From contig BCKC01000001.1 in NCBI GenBank assembly GCA_001600455.1, forward strand, positions 248,001 to 312,000: a stretch of 64,000 bases of DNA. The letters run 5' to 3'. Shown piece after piece: positions 12,076-23,722 of the stretch. The notes under the pieces were generated by a model, which saw only the letters and a list, made by a program, of their open reading frames with translations, was not told the DNA's origin and searched no databases. The DNA comes from Endocalyx cinctus (Eukaryota > Ascomycota > Sordariomycetes > Amphisphaeriales > Apiosporaceae). Position 1 is the stretch's first letter. Each line of letters begins with the position of its first letter. The translations under genes were made by a program, and so were the position numbers.

Positions 12076-13237
12076 TCACAAAGGAGGTCCAAATGGATCA
12101 CCACCCTCCGGCACCATCTTTCGTCTCTTAGACTCCCGTTCTTCAGCGCCCAGGTTACCGTTCCCATTAGCAGGCCCGAAGATGTCACTGTCGTCCTTCT
12201 TCTGCGCGGCCTTAGCTTTCGCCTTCTGGATCGACTGCGCCCGGCGCGCCTTCTGCAGAGCGACCAAATCAACCCTGTCGGGATCTCGACACTTCCTGAG
12301 CTTCTTATGCAGAGGTTTGAGAGTTTTGTTGGCTTCCTATTCATGCCGTATTAGTCAATCAATCAATCAATCAATCAAAAGTTCCTGCGTTAGCAATCTC
12401 TCGATTTAAGGCGCTTACCGTTTCCCAGTAACTTGCCATGCGTTCAGGTGGCTCCTTTTCGAGCATCGCACGACATTCTTGTACCACCCCCCAGACCTTG
12501 TCCCTTAGCGCATCGCCACCTTGTTTAGCAAACGCATCGCGTAGCAGGCGTTGAACTAACCCCTCGTCGGTCATGGATAAGGCGGCGAACATGATTTGAC
12601 TAGGGGTGTAGTGAAAGTATGCGTCGGTAATTAAGGGACTGAATTTCAAAATCTCCCTAGTTCTCTTATGTGCACGGTTGATCCTATCGTCGTCGAAGTC
12701 GCCCAATCGTCGAAGTTCCATGACAGCGCCTTCCAATGCTCGGAATGGGTGCCGAACGTCGAAGGCGAACCTGATACCTTGACATAATATATATTCTGCG
12801 GCCAGTATCTCCTCGCCCTTCGTATTAGGAAGCTTCTCGGCGAGTTTCTGCAGGCGCATAAAGTACCCCTCCGCTTTAGAGCCGAAGAACAGACATGTCT
12901 TAAGCAACTCGTAGGGCGAGTAAGTCATGATGCTGTTCCTCACGTAAAATCGTCGTAGGAAGACGGCGGCGGTGGCCTGAATCTCGGCGGGGAGTTCGCA
13001 AAAGGCGGCGGCGCGCAGCAGCTCGAAGGTATAAAAGTTGAGCAGCGTGTGCTCCTCTTCAGGAGTTAAAAAGTTGGGTAAGGAATCCACGGGAGGATCA
13101 GAAGCTCGGAGGCGATTCGATATGTGGGATTGCGCGAGGCTGTTGGTCTTCTTGCGGATTTCGTGAAGCTGTGAATGAGAGAAAGACCACAGCTTATACT
13201 GCGTGCTTTGGCAGTAACGAGCATCTTCGGACGCCAT
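12076..13237 (-). CDS. ccl1: cyclin H, TFIIH/CAK subunit (Ccl1-like)
   Basis: This is the cyclin partner of the Kin28/CDK7 kinase in TFIIH, needed for RNA polymerase II CTD phosphorylation. The model has two exons, 13237-12419 and 12336-12076, joined by an 82-nt phase-0 intron (GTAAGC donor, GACTAAT branch, ATAG acceptor), giving 359 residues. The N terminus contains the typical cyclin H opening (QYKLWSFSHSQLHEIRKKTN). Next come a first cyclin fold with FLTPEEEHTLLNFYTFEL, AAVFLRRFYVRNSIMTYSP and TCLFFGSKAE, and a second fold with GIRFAFDVRHPFRALEG. Exon 2 adds a basic, Lys/Arg-rich C-terminal tail with SKRRKM. The length fits fungal Ccl1/Mcs2 proteins. The intron carries a (TCAA)6 microsatellite. 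The gene is divergent from SPC3 at 13877. Confidence 0.88.
12355..12378. repeat. (TCAA)6 microsatellite in cyclin intron
   Basis: Six perfect TCAA units lie within the single intron of the cyclin H gene, close to its acceptor. Confidence 0.95.
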
Positions 13238-13876
13238 TGCCAGGTTTGAAATGTGGCTACAATATTATAATATCGAAAATCAAAACCAGTAATGAGGAAT
13301 TAAGGATATTCATATATTAAATATAGTAGTCGAACGAAGAAATTGGTGTTTAAAGTTGAGACTCGAATACTTGACGATGTTCTTATTGCCAGTTAGTACG
13401 GAGTACTGGCATACTGTAAAGTACTTAAGTAGCGACAGGAAAAGATTACAGTGGCCGTAGCTCACTAAATATTATTGTTAGTAGCTATTATCTGCCTATA
13501 TTCAATATTGACGTAAGGTAATACTGATGCATCTAGCGTAGTATATCGATAAGAAAATGAATCCATAGGCCTCCACTCCCTAAGATAGAAGGGATGGGTA
13601 CAAAGATAGATCCCTGCTGCTGTCAACTATTCCTTCATATCCATTCGTTCATACCAGATCACAGTTATAGCTAAAAACGTGGCCTTACACGTTAATTGCT
13701 TCGAAGTCAGCAACGACGACTTCAAACCGAAGATATATAGCAATTGTCCCACATTGAAAACAAGTATTTGGGACATAAACTTTATATATCTTTTATTCCT
13801 TCTTAGTTTTCTTTTTCACCCTTTCTTATCTTAATAAATCCCAGTATTGAATCTGGGAAGTTAATCCAAAGTCAAA
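13238..13876. other. divergent promoter region, cyclin H / SPC3
   Basis: An AT-rich region between two divergent start codons. It contains one TACGGAGTA copy (13397-13405). No other element is recognised. Confidence 0.5.
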
Positions 13877-14690
13877 ATGTACAACTCTTTGACGAGGATA
13901 CAAAATGTCTTCGGCTTCTTCACGACCGTCGCCTTCGCCGTAGCCGGCCTCATCGCGCTCTTCGACTTTGCTTCCGAGCGGAACCCGACAGCAAGTATAG
14001 TAGCGAATAGCGTACAAGTGTGAGTAATCATACATCATCCGTAGCTTAGGAGAGAGTTGCGAAAGAAACAAAGAACTAACCAGCTTAATCTTATACAACA
14101 GTGTCAAGGGTCGACCGCACTACTATAGCTCCAAGAGAGAAGAATACGCCGTGATAAAGTTCTCGATGGAAGCCGACCTCTCTTCTCTCTTCACCTGGAA
14201 CACGAAGCAAGTATTCGTCTACGTCACGGCCGAATGGCCCGCGCCCCCGGTCGGCGACAGCGCGAACCACACGAACAAGGCCGTCATCTGGGACGCGATC
14301 ATCACGAGCCCGTCGGCCGACCACCTCAGCAACCTCGGGCCCGCGACGCTGCGGAAGCTGCGCAAGAGCGCGCAGGGCAAGTCGATCGACCCGAGCCGCG
14401 GGCTCCTGTCCCTCAAGAACCAGAAGCCCAAGTACCAGATCACCCACCCGACGGGCCGCGTCGCCGAGACGGCCGACGTCAGGCTGCGCGTCCACTACAA
14501 CGTCCAGCCCTGGGTCGGCCTCCTCACCTGGAACCAGCAGGAGATCGACCTCGGCCTCTGGAAGAAGATGGGCGACGGCGTGAGCGACCCTTTCGAGCTG
14601 CCGGCCGTCAAGAAGAAGGATGGGGAGTCGTCGACGAAATCGTCTACGAAATCGAAGTCTAAGACAAAGTCTAAGTCTTCAAAGCCGTGA
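13877..14690 (+). CDS. spc3: signal peptidase complex subunit 3
   Basis: This is an ER-membrane subunit of the signal peptidase complex (SPC22/23 family), which helps present nascent secretory proteins to the catalytic subunit. Exons are 13877-14019 and 14102-14690, separated by an 82-nt intron (GTGAGT donor, ACTAAC branch, ACAG end); the product is 243 residues. The N-terminal MYNSLTRIQNVFGFF leads into a single transmembrane segment (about residues 12-32), giving a type II topology. The lumenal domain shows the family motifs SSKREEYAVIKFSMEADLSSLFTWNTKQVFVYVTAEW, with NHT as a glycosylation site, then NKAVIWDAII and LRVHYNVQPWVG. The last 35 residues are a Lys/Ser-rich tail, longer than in yeast. 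The coding strand has strong C-ending codon bias. Confidence 0.92.
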
Positions 14691-15690
14691 TCGACTTGGT
14701 CTTGAAATTTGTGGGTTTTTTAGCATGGATACTAAAAAAAAAATTTAATGATCAATAAACAATGAAAAAAAAAGCAGAAATTTGGGAATACATGTGGTCT
14801 TCAAGTCTTAAAAAGCGACTGGCGTATAATGTGTTTTATGCATATCTACTCGAGGCTGGTTTCATCTGATCGTGCTCACATTCGATAGATTAAGTTCTAA
14901 CGTGCACTGGTTATTGATTGTTGACTACTAGATGACTTTTCAAGGTATTAGGTGTATGAAGTAGGGGAGGTCTTACGAAAAACCTCCATATCAATGGTAG
15001 TTCTCAAGGATCGGGTACTTAGATAGAACACCTCGGGTTTTAAACAACCCAGGGGATTAAGTGTGAAATCTGCATAATCAGCTCAAACCTTGACCCTCTT
15101 CCAGGTGGCAGAAATCGATTTCGACATGATCACAGTAAGGATGAAAAGGGAGAAGCCCAAACGAGGGCTACATCTATATGCGTGCACGACATAAATCAAG
15201 AGAGCAAGATCAACAGCATGGACGGGCAGATACCAGTAATATGATTGAGCATCTTACGTTACTGTTGGGATCAAGAAATGCAAATATGTGCTTTGCAACG
15301 AACACCAGCAGTCTTTCCGAGAAGTCAAGATTCTTTTCTCTGATTTCTACGAAAAAAGGGGGTATGTAGGCAGGCATCGGGTATAAAATAGCAAAAGCAG
15401 AACACTAGGATCTTTTCCGGTACTCCTTTCCCATGCAATTACCGCTCTGAAAAAAAAAGGAAAAAGAAAAGTGAAAGTCACAACTCCATCATGATTCATA
15501 AATGCTCCCTCTGATTTCGCGTGGCGCCTTTAGAAAAGAAAAGAAAGAAAGAAAGGAATAGGGGGAGAATAAAAACACACATTTCCGTCCTAATATTTCC
15601 CTAATCATTCTATGTGCTTCTTCTTCCCAAATGAACTAATGACACAGCCCATTAAATCCGAGGATAGCGATGTAAAGAAAAAGCTCGGTC
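14691..15690. other. convergent spacer, nothing supported
   Basis: 3' flanks of SPC3 and the SUMO protease gene, with several A-runs (14731, 14765, 15451) and no conserved frame. Confidence 0.5.
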
Positions 15691-18600
15691 TCAGTCCGAT
15701 AGATCAATAATCGAATATTCCGCTGTTTCTTCACGCAATTTGGCAGAGGGCATCTTGTCGCCTGCTTGCCTGGCGCCCACTGAAAAATATTCGCTCCGGA
15801 GCCCAGATTGCTTCGAACTATGTTCTTTCGATCTCGAATCCGTTCCGTCGGAGCGTTGTCGTCCATGTCGCAAAGATGACATCCGAGTTTCGTTCTTCTG
15901 TTGCGTCCCTGGTAAAATTCCGTTTCTTGGACTTCGCTGATCTCGACCAATAGGCACATCCTCCGAATCATCAACGATCATCGGGTTTGAAGGCGTGCCG
16001 CTACGTGATTTGAGAGGTCGGACGAAGCTTTTCTCGATATCTTCGGAACCGGTTTCATCCCTTGACGATGGGCGACTTGGTGAAATTTGGCCATTCGCGC
16101 TAGGTGAGCTAGGGAATGAGCCGGGGATACGTGTTGTCTTCACCGGTGCGGTTGAATCCCGCCCATACGGGAGGAGCGTAGCAATACTGGGGCCCCCTCC
16201 CGCAAGGACTTTTTTCTCAACCTCGTTGAATGAGTCGTCCCGTATCTCCACGGGGAGATGAACATTCTCACCGGTAGACGTTGGTGTGTCAGAAAGTCTC
16301 GCTTCTGATGCAGCGGTCGGCTTATTTTCTTCCGTGGTTTTAGTATCAACTTGATAATTGACGGCGTTAAAGGTACTCTCTAAACCTTGCGGGTCTGTAG
16401 AGGGAGGTGATTTCTTCTGGTTGACGTGTTCCGTCGTTGAGCGACGCTCTTCATCGGTTTGAACCACGGCGGCAGCTGTAACCCCTCCGGGATTGGGGCT
16501 TGTAGTAGTCTGTCTTGATGCTTCTCCGTTCGTATTTACTTTCCCTTGTTTCTTCAATCGCTTCTGCTCCTTTAGTGCATCTTCCATAGATTTTTGACTC
16601 TTTTGCAGATCGAATATTAGATCTCGGATATCATTCCTCAGTTTTGAAGGAAACATCTTCCAGTCGATCTTGTCCGCTTCCCTCTGGAGAATGTTGCGCA
16701 CAAACGTATCGGGATCCTCTAGAAACTGTTGGATATACCCTAAAAGAAACAATCCGCAGTCGCAATGGTTATCTTGCTGAGGGATATTCTTTGCTGTCAT
16801 GCCCATTTGGCTAGGGGGTGAGATGTCTAAACCCTTTTTGTCCTTGAGTTCTGCGACTAAATAATTTTTGAGGACCGTGCATGCAGGGGAATGAGCTCCT
16901 CCTAGGGAGTCGAGTGTGATGATTTTGGGGTCATCAGGGCTAATTTTACGGTTTCCTATGCTCTGTCGCTTTCCTACCTTCTTACGGCTTTGACGACTGA
17001 TTGGGGTTGGGACCTGAGTCTCCGTATCTTTGACATCATCCCTAGATAGGCTGGCTGTCTTCTTGATACCTTCCGAATCACTAACTAAGCTGATCTCATT
17101 CTCGTCTTGCTGATCATCCGAATCTTTAATCAGACTGAAGACTTTCTCCGGTCCTGCTTCGTTCTTAGTCTTACTCCTACTGGTTAAATGGATGGGACTC
17201 TCGATTGACATACGACATAACGCATCGACTACATCATTGCTGGCAGTAGATACGATTTCCGGCGTCCCAGAACGGGCGTTGGTGAGGGCTTCTTTCGGGT
17301 GAGTATCTGTAATAGATGTTGGTAGCTCCTTCTTACTACCACTCCCTTCATCATCTTCATCGTGGTCATTTAACGAGACCTCGGGCTCTCCTTTCCCTTT
17401 TGGACCTGGAAGGAGTTTTGGCGCGTTATAGATGATGGCCACATACCAGTGGGCGTATTCATTAATTGGAACAATTATGAAGTCTTTGGTAAAGAGATCA
17501 ACCTTCGAAGTCCAAGATTTGACACTATCATAATTGATCCCAGAGGTTGTCCTAGTCGTGGACTTCAATTTTTCGTATAAGAACGTATTATGAAAATAGA
17601 TTCTTTGGGCTAAATCAGGCCTCTTCGTTTCTAACTGATCCTGCAAGTACCGTAAATAGAAAATGATGAGGTTGTCGTTGAGAAATTCTCCTTCGTCTAG
17701 TCGATGAATATCCTCTTTGTCAACTGTAGCCCGATGCCTCCCCGTGCGTGGGAAAACTAGGGAGTTACGCCATGTTTTATCCCAGCCGGGGTTTTTCAAC
17801 GTCCAGCCCTCCGGTTCTGCGTCAGAGCTAGAGTAGTCGACAGCAAAGGTTGAACGAGTGGTTCGGCCCACTGGCCGCGATCGAGGTGGTACAGGGAGCT
17901 CGCGGTTACTTCGAGTAGAAGGTACCGGGCTACTCTTGACTTCCTCCATTTTTTGAGAACTGCGAGGGCGAGGACGCTCCTCATGAGCAGAAGATGGTCT
18001 CATGGAATCTTTTAACTTGACTTGCTTCGGAGAACAGTTGTCACTTAGGACATTCTCTGGTTGTCGACGGGCTGCCTTATTGCGTTCAATCAGCTTCAGG
18101 TCATCCCCTACAGGACGTTGGTTCCTTCCCCTAGCTCTGCTCAAGCTTTCTTCCAACACTTTCTTAAATTGATCACTATAGTAGTATTAATATCACGTTA
18201 ACAATTCATACGATAATTAGTGACTTACGATGTAACAGTATCGTCAAAAATAATTTCGTGTCTCAGGCCGCTGCCCGAGGTTTTGGCCCAGTCCATGAAA
18301 ATCTCGCAGTCTTCAGAGGAGAATTCTAGGTAAAGCGTTGGCCCCGCTCCGTTTGAAGGATCAGCTCTATCCCGTTTTATATAGATGACGTTTGTGCTTT
18401 TAGCAATCTTGATGTCAACCACGCTATCTAGATCCACCGTTAAGAAGGCGTATTTCTCTAAGTGCTTGCCTGCTTGATTGACCGGATGTAATATGTGACC
18501 CATGCCTTTGGCTGATAAGAAACATTCATCTATAGTACTAGTATCAGACGCGCTGTATACTTTCTGTACTGATGATCCTTTGACAAGATGAATTCCGTTG

Positions 18601-19447
18601 CGGATTGAATCACTGATACGAGACAACTTGGAATCGTCTGTTATATCAGAACTTCGCTTGGCTTTAGAGGTGAATTTTGTAGGTACGATATTGACGCCAG
18701 CTGAGCGGCCAGATTTCCCGGTAAAATCAACCCGTCGCCTAGGCGGCAGCTTGACGGCTAGTTCAGATTCGGTCGGTGCCAGCTCATCCGGACTAGACTC
18801 CATGATCTTTTGTCTTTTCCACATGGGATCCGTTCTATTGATAGTTTCTTGAAATACCATTGCTGCGGGTGAAATTAATTCAGATCCACCAGAATCTCGG
18901 CGATTCTTCATAGGAGTAGATATACTAGCTTTACCCTCATCCTCGGTATCTTCAATTTCCTCGGTAGCATCTCGGCCATGCCGGGGTGCTTCATGCTTAT
19001 GTCTTTTTCTTTTCGCGCCATGCCTCACATGTGCGTCAACAGACCGAAGTTCGGCGACATTCCCGGGAGTCTTTGGAGGGTTGTGATTATGGGAGGTTTC
19101 GCTCTGAGAACGAGTACTTGTGTGAGACAACTGCCGCGGTTTGGTAGTGATGCCGTTTGCATCAGGTGCAAGTGCAAACTCGGATTGTATATATGGTTGA
19201 GGACGGTCCCCTTCAAGCTTCGGTCGTTTCACGGATGTTCGTAGTGGTGGAGGTGAAATCGAATGATCATATCTTCTTGTGGTCGGGAGTGGAGGATAAA
19301 GAGTTGATAGTGTGTCATTCCCAGCTAGCGTATTCCTAGGCTTGGGCCCGAGTTGGTTGTTGAACTTTCTGGCGAGGTTCTAGGATCAGGTCAGCGTGAA
19401 ATGCGAGGAAAGCGTAGGGAGAATAGATGAAAACGAACGCCAACCAT
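15691..19447 (-). CDS. ulp2: SUMO-specific protease, Ulp2 type (C48)
   Basis: This cysteine protease removes SUMO, in particular SUMO chains, from nuclear proteins. The firm exons are 19379-18229 and 18175-15691, joined across a 53-nt intron (GTAAGT donor, CTATAG end). The 5' end is less sure. The open frame upstream of 19232 has no ATG, so I propose a tiny first exon (19447-19439, residues MVG) spliced over a 59-nt intron with an unusual GTTCGT donor and a CTGAC branch. That gives 1214 residues. The catalytic triad is visible: His629 in AHWYVAI, Asp809 in ITLDSLGG and Cys860 in NHCDCGLFLLGY, with the oxyanion Gln in IPQQD. About 180 acidic, Ser-rich residues sit between His and Asp, as in Ulp2/SENP6-7 rather than Ulp1. 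Both tails are long and disordered, with basic nuclear-localisation-like patches. Confidence 0.88.
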
Positions 19448-20683
19448 GGTGATATAATTGCCAAATAGATGATGAAACCTAGCCTCGAAGCTTCGGCGAG
19501 ATCACTCGGACTAAAGCTCTTCTCTTTGAACTCTCCCCAATGAGCTCAAGAAGAGCTTCATATGATCGACTCGGTAGGCGGCGGTATCGCTTCACGCGGT
19601 CGGTCAGTGTGGATGTTGAATATGTACAACTATGATTTTATGCGCCCACCAGTCGACATTCTTGACCCTTTATATCCTTGACCTATTTTCTCAATATAAT
19701 ATCCGAAGTTCCAATCTATGCGCATTTCTCTACGACGGAAGGTGGCAGGGGTGAAGGAGGCTGATCTTGCTCACTAGATGTGCAAGTGAATTCCAGATAT
19801 ACTTTTTTTTTCAAGCAATATTTTCTACCCTTTAGCAGTGAGGCACCCAAATGAAGTAGAACAGGAAACAAGATAAAAGAAGTGTAAATATAATAAGAAA
19901 AAGAATATTTAGATCGTAGTAGTTTGCGACTTACCACTACGAATTATGGTGGGGTCTTTGTTGGAAATATGATCAGTAAAAGGGAAATAATAGTAGAGGA
20001 AATATTGAAAATAATTTGAGGTGTAGTTAGAAGGCAAGAAAAAGAAGGATGGATCAAGAAGTAAGTATATGGTACAACCGCTAAATTTTAGCAGTTATAC
20101 TCCACTTCTTTTATCACGGTACCGGCCTAACTACAGTGTTTAGGATATACCTAACCTGCTGATAGCAGTGCTAAAGATGAATTGCACTATCACTATTGTT
20201 AAGCCGTAAAGTACCGGTACTTACTGTAAAATGTACCTGTAGGGAAGTCTAGTACTATAGAAGTACCTGCTAGAGTACGTGCTGTGGTGAAATATCTTTA
20301 GGTATCTCCGAAACCTTGGAAATAAGTGAATCACATTCCAAAGAATTATTCCAGGTAATTGAAGATAATATGTCTCAGTGAAAATTATATTTTTTGTGTA
20401 TCCCTTAACTTTGTTAACTGCTTACGCTCTAATATGCTAATATGTAATATGTAAATTGTTTTTCTTTTTCTTTGTTATATCTCGATTCCAAAGTATTCCC
20501 AAAATCATAAAGTTTCATGTACTAAATTCTGGCATTTGCTTCTCTTCCTACCTAATCTTGTCCAAGAAACCCATCCACATCGTAAGACATTACTTGATGT
20601 AACAGACATTGCTGATAAAAATCAAGAATCATAAAGAATATTATTCAAAAATCGGAAGAAGAGAAAGGCCTCAAAGGAGTAGA
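19448..20683. other. AT-rich intergenic
   Basis: Promoter side of the protease gene and 3' flank of the peroxidase gene. A short hairpin-forming patch (around 20160-20200) is present. No gene supported. Confidence 0.5.
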
Positions 20684-23600
20684 TCAAGAGGACATCTTTT
20701 CATACACGCTCAGACGATTACCGGCTCCGCAAAGCATCTTCTCGTTACCAACGCACGGGACATTGCACTGGGAAGGGTCGACCTCCTCGGTACCCGCCGT
20801 GAACGCGTCACCGCAGTAGCATTCGCGGCCGTACTCGGAGCCGAAGTAAGCGTAGTCGGCGCAGGTATCGGCGCAGACGGTTAAGGTCATGTTATCGGCG
20901 GCGTACGACTTAGCCGCGAGGGTTCTAGCCCCCGTCGTCGCCGTCTCGGTATAACATCCCGTCCAGGTCCAGTTACCGGCCCCGGCTCCGGAAGCGGCGA
21001 CGACGACGGGCTGCGAGGGCCCGTTCGTCGTGTTGCTGTAGTAAAGCTCGAGCCGGCTGCTACCGCCGCAGTACTCGGTGACGTCGCCCGTGCAGATCAT
21101 GTTGCAGTCGGTGGTGGGCGCCGCCTCGCTGTTCGTGTCGGGTATGTTGCCGCAGTAGCACTCGCCCCCGTACTCGGTACCGAAATAGTGGTACGCCTTG
21201 CAGAAGGTGGCGCATACCTCGAGCGTCATGCCGTCGGGCGACGATGTTTGCGCGGCGCTCAGGGCTCGCGTGTTGTTCGGCTCCGTCCAGCAGCCGACGA
21301 GCGAGTAGGGTGAAACGGTAGGTTTGTGCGCGAGTGTAGCCGTGGGTGTTGCCAGACTAGCCGTCGTCACGTACAGTTCGAGTCTGTTACCAGCTCCGCA
21401 GTACTCGGTCGCATCGCCGGAGCAGACTATATTGCAGTCCGAAAGACTAGCATTTGTACTAGTTGGGTTAAGCGAGTTACCACAGTAGCCTTCGTATTTA
21501 AGTTAGCAAATTATTTAGTCTCTAAGAACGCGTGCTTTTTTTTTTTTTTGGTGTAAATTTTGCTTACATTCTTGTCCGTACTCTGCTCCCCAGTAATTGA
21601 AGCCTGTGCAGTTCTTCATGCAGCTTTCCAGCGTCATGCCTTTGTACGAATAGGACGCATCGCGCAGCGCTCTCGCTCCCGTTGCTTCTGTCTGACACCC
21701 AACGAGTTTGTAGCCACCAAGGGTATCTCTGTGGTGTAATGTTGCTACGGGCGAAGTGCTTGAAGTAGTGGTGCTGGTAGAAGTAACGGGCGGTGTAGTG
21801 GAACTTGGAACGGATGAAGTAGTAGTAGAAGAAGTGGTAGTAGAAGAGGAAGAGGTGACGGTGGTTGACGAGCTAGATGACGAAGTAGAAGGTACCGAAG
21901 ACGTACTCGAACTTGAAACAGTCGTTGAAGTTGGAGTTGCGGAAGAGCCGGGGGTGTTACAAGCCGGAGTTGACGGACCGGTGAAAACTTGACAAGAGGG
22001 TGCCAAGTCACCGGCGGCGTTAAAATCACTCTTCAAGAGCGACGTACCGCTCCCGCTCATAACGTCAATCTTGGACGCGTTGGCGCGCAGCGCGTCGAGG
22101 CCGTTGAAGCTCGCCGTGTAGAAGGTGTAATACCCGACACAGTTGCCTTTATTCAGGGCCACCGTAGCATTACGCAGTGTTGGGACAGGTAGGTTTGGAT
22201 TACCCGTTGACTTCGGGTATGATATGTACATATTGGCCGGCTGGGACTGAAGATCGTTACGGACCTGCAACAGAACGGTAAATATCGAAGTTTCATCCAA
22301 TGATAGACGAGTATTCACAATGAACTTACTGCTGCCGTGATATTGATCACTCCGCTGCCGCTAGGGAGGCAGCTCTGCTGCTGTTGAAGAAAGACACCAT
22401 CCTGCATGGGATAAGATTTGCCGTTATTGTCGAACGATTGAGTTGTGCCATCGGCCATGTTCAGCGTCAGGGTATACGAAGATATCCCACTACCCGCTGG
22501 AATTGTTACGTTGACCGGGTACCACTAAGGGAGCGCAAGTTAGCCACGTTACATAGTACATCTTCATAGCTTTTCTCGTTTCACTCACTCCGAACTGATC
22601 ATCAAACCCCTGTCCGGTACTTTGCACGACAAATTGGGACGTACAACCAGCGGTGCCACACGTGCTACCACCGCTACGATCTTTGTAAGTCAACTGTACG
22701 CTCGAGACAGCAGCGTTCGTGGTTCGGACACGAATGAAGCCAGTCATCTGCATCGTGTCGGCTCCAGGATTGAGGTTCAATCGTACGTTGACTGGTTTAA
22801 CGGTGTACGGCTGAAGAGGATCCGCAAGGACGACTCCGTCGGGGACGACGTTAATCATTTTCTGCAGCTGAGCAGCACAGATGGTGTTAAACGCGGTCGG
22901 ATCTGCCATACCCCGGATCGTTGCGTTTTGGTCATAGTTAAAAACCTTGAAGTCGGAGTTCCTCGTGTTCTTTACAGATATCCCAACCACCAACGGATCT
23001 GTCGAGTTTCCGGCGAGATATTCGGTGACGATCTTGTTATCGAATATCGCGGTGGTTGAATCAAATACCACTTCTCCGTTGGCTGTTGCACCGGGAGCGA
23101 CGATCTCGGGAAATTCAGTGGAATGTACACCACCGACGCTGTGGCCACAAACTGTCACCTGGATCATTTCCGTCTTGTTGAAACCCATCCGCAAAAATTG
23201 CTGCTCGAAAGTGAAGGCGGTATTTTGTGGTAAGGGGACGCCTATTGGACCTCCCGCTGTTGCGTCGACTCTTCCGGGATTAAAAGGAACTATCGGGCCA
23301 CCACACGATCTCGTGGCATAGTATACTCCCAAAGCGATAAGGTCTGCCACGCCTGATCTGCTACTATAGTAATTGGCCATAAACTGTAGTGTTGTATTGA
23401 AACCAGGTCCGAGATTATCTGAGCTGGTGAGTTCAAACTGCAACGAGCCATCCGCGCCGCCCTGTCGCGGACCACCGGCAATGGTGGTAGTGGCCATATC
23501 GTGAAAGGCAGCTCTTATCCATTCCGCGGCATTCTGTCGACCGGGCCCCGATACTTCACTAGAACATGGAATCACAGTTCTACCAAACTGTCTAGATCTA

Positions 23601-23722
23601 AAGCCTTCCACTTGATACATAATCTCTTCCAATTCATCGTACGCCGAAGGCCACGTGAGATCTGCCTCGGTAAGTGCGCTCATAGAGAGCAAAGCTCCCA
23701 AAAACGAAGGACCCCAGCGCAT
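20684..23722 (-). CDS. secreted heme peroxidase with three WSC domains
   Basis: This is a plant/fungal/bacterial-type heme peroxidase fused to carbohydrate-binding WSC domains. The four-exon model is 23722-22589, 22524-22330, 22264-21568 and 21489-20684 (introns 64, 65 and 78 nt), giving 943 residues. The start is the ATG at 23722, giving a signal peptide of about 20 residues ending in LTEA. The catalytic distal site is WIRAAFHDMA (Arg70, His74) and the proximal heme ligand is His194 in VCGHSVGG. After the peroxidase module and a second globular region comes a Ser/Thr-rich linker (about residues 551-617). Three WSC domains follow, starting near 627, 738 and 850, each with GC-tE, EYGxECYCG and an Asn/Cys-rich end. 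It probably acts at polysaccharide surfaces of the fungal or a plant wall (inference). The final intron lies inside WSC1 and carries a poly-A tract. Confidence 0.9.

Noticed and set aside
12043..12409. Several short frames around the cyclin 3' end
   Set aside because: Explained by the second cyclin exon and its antisense shadows.
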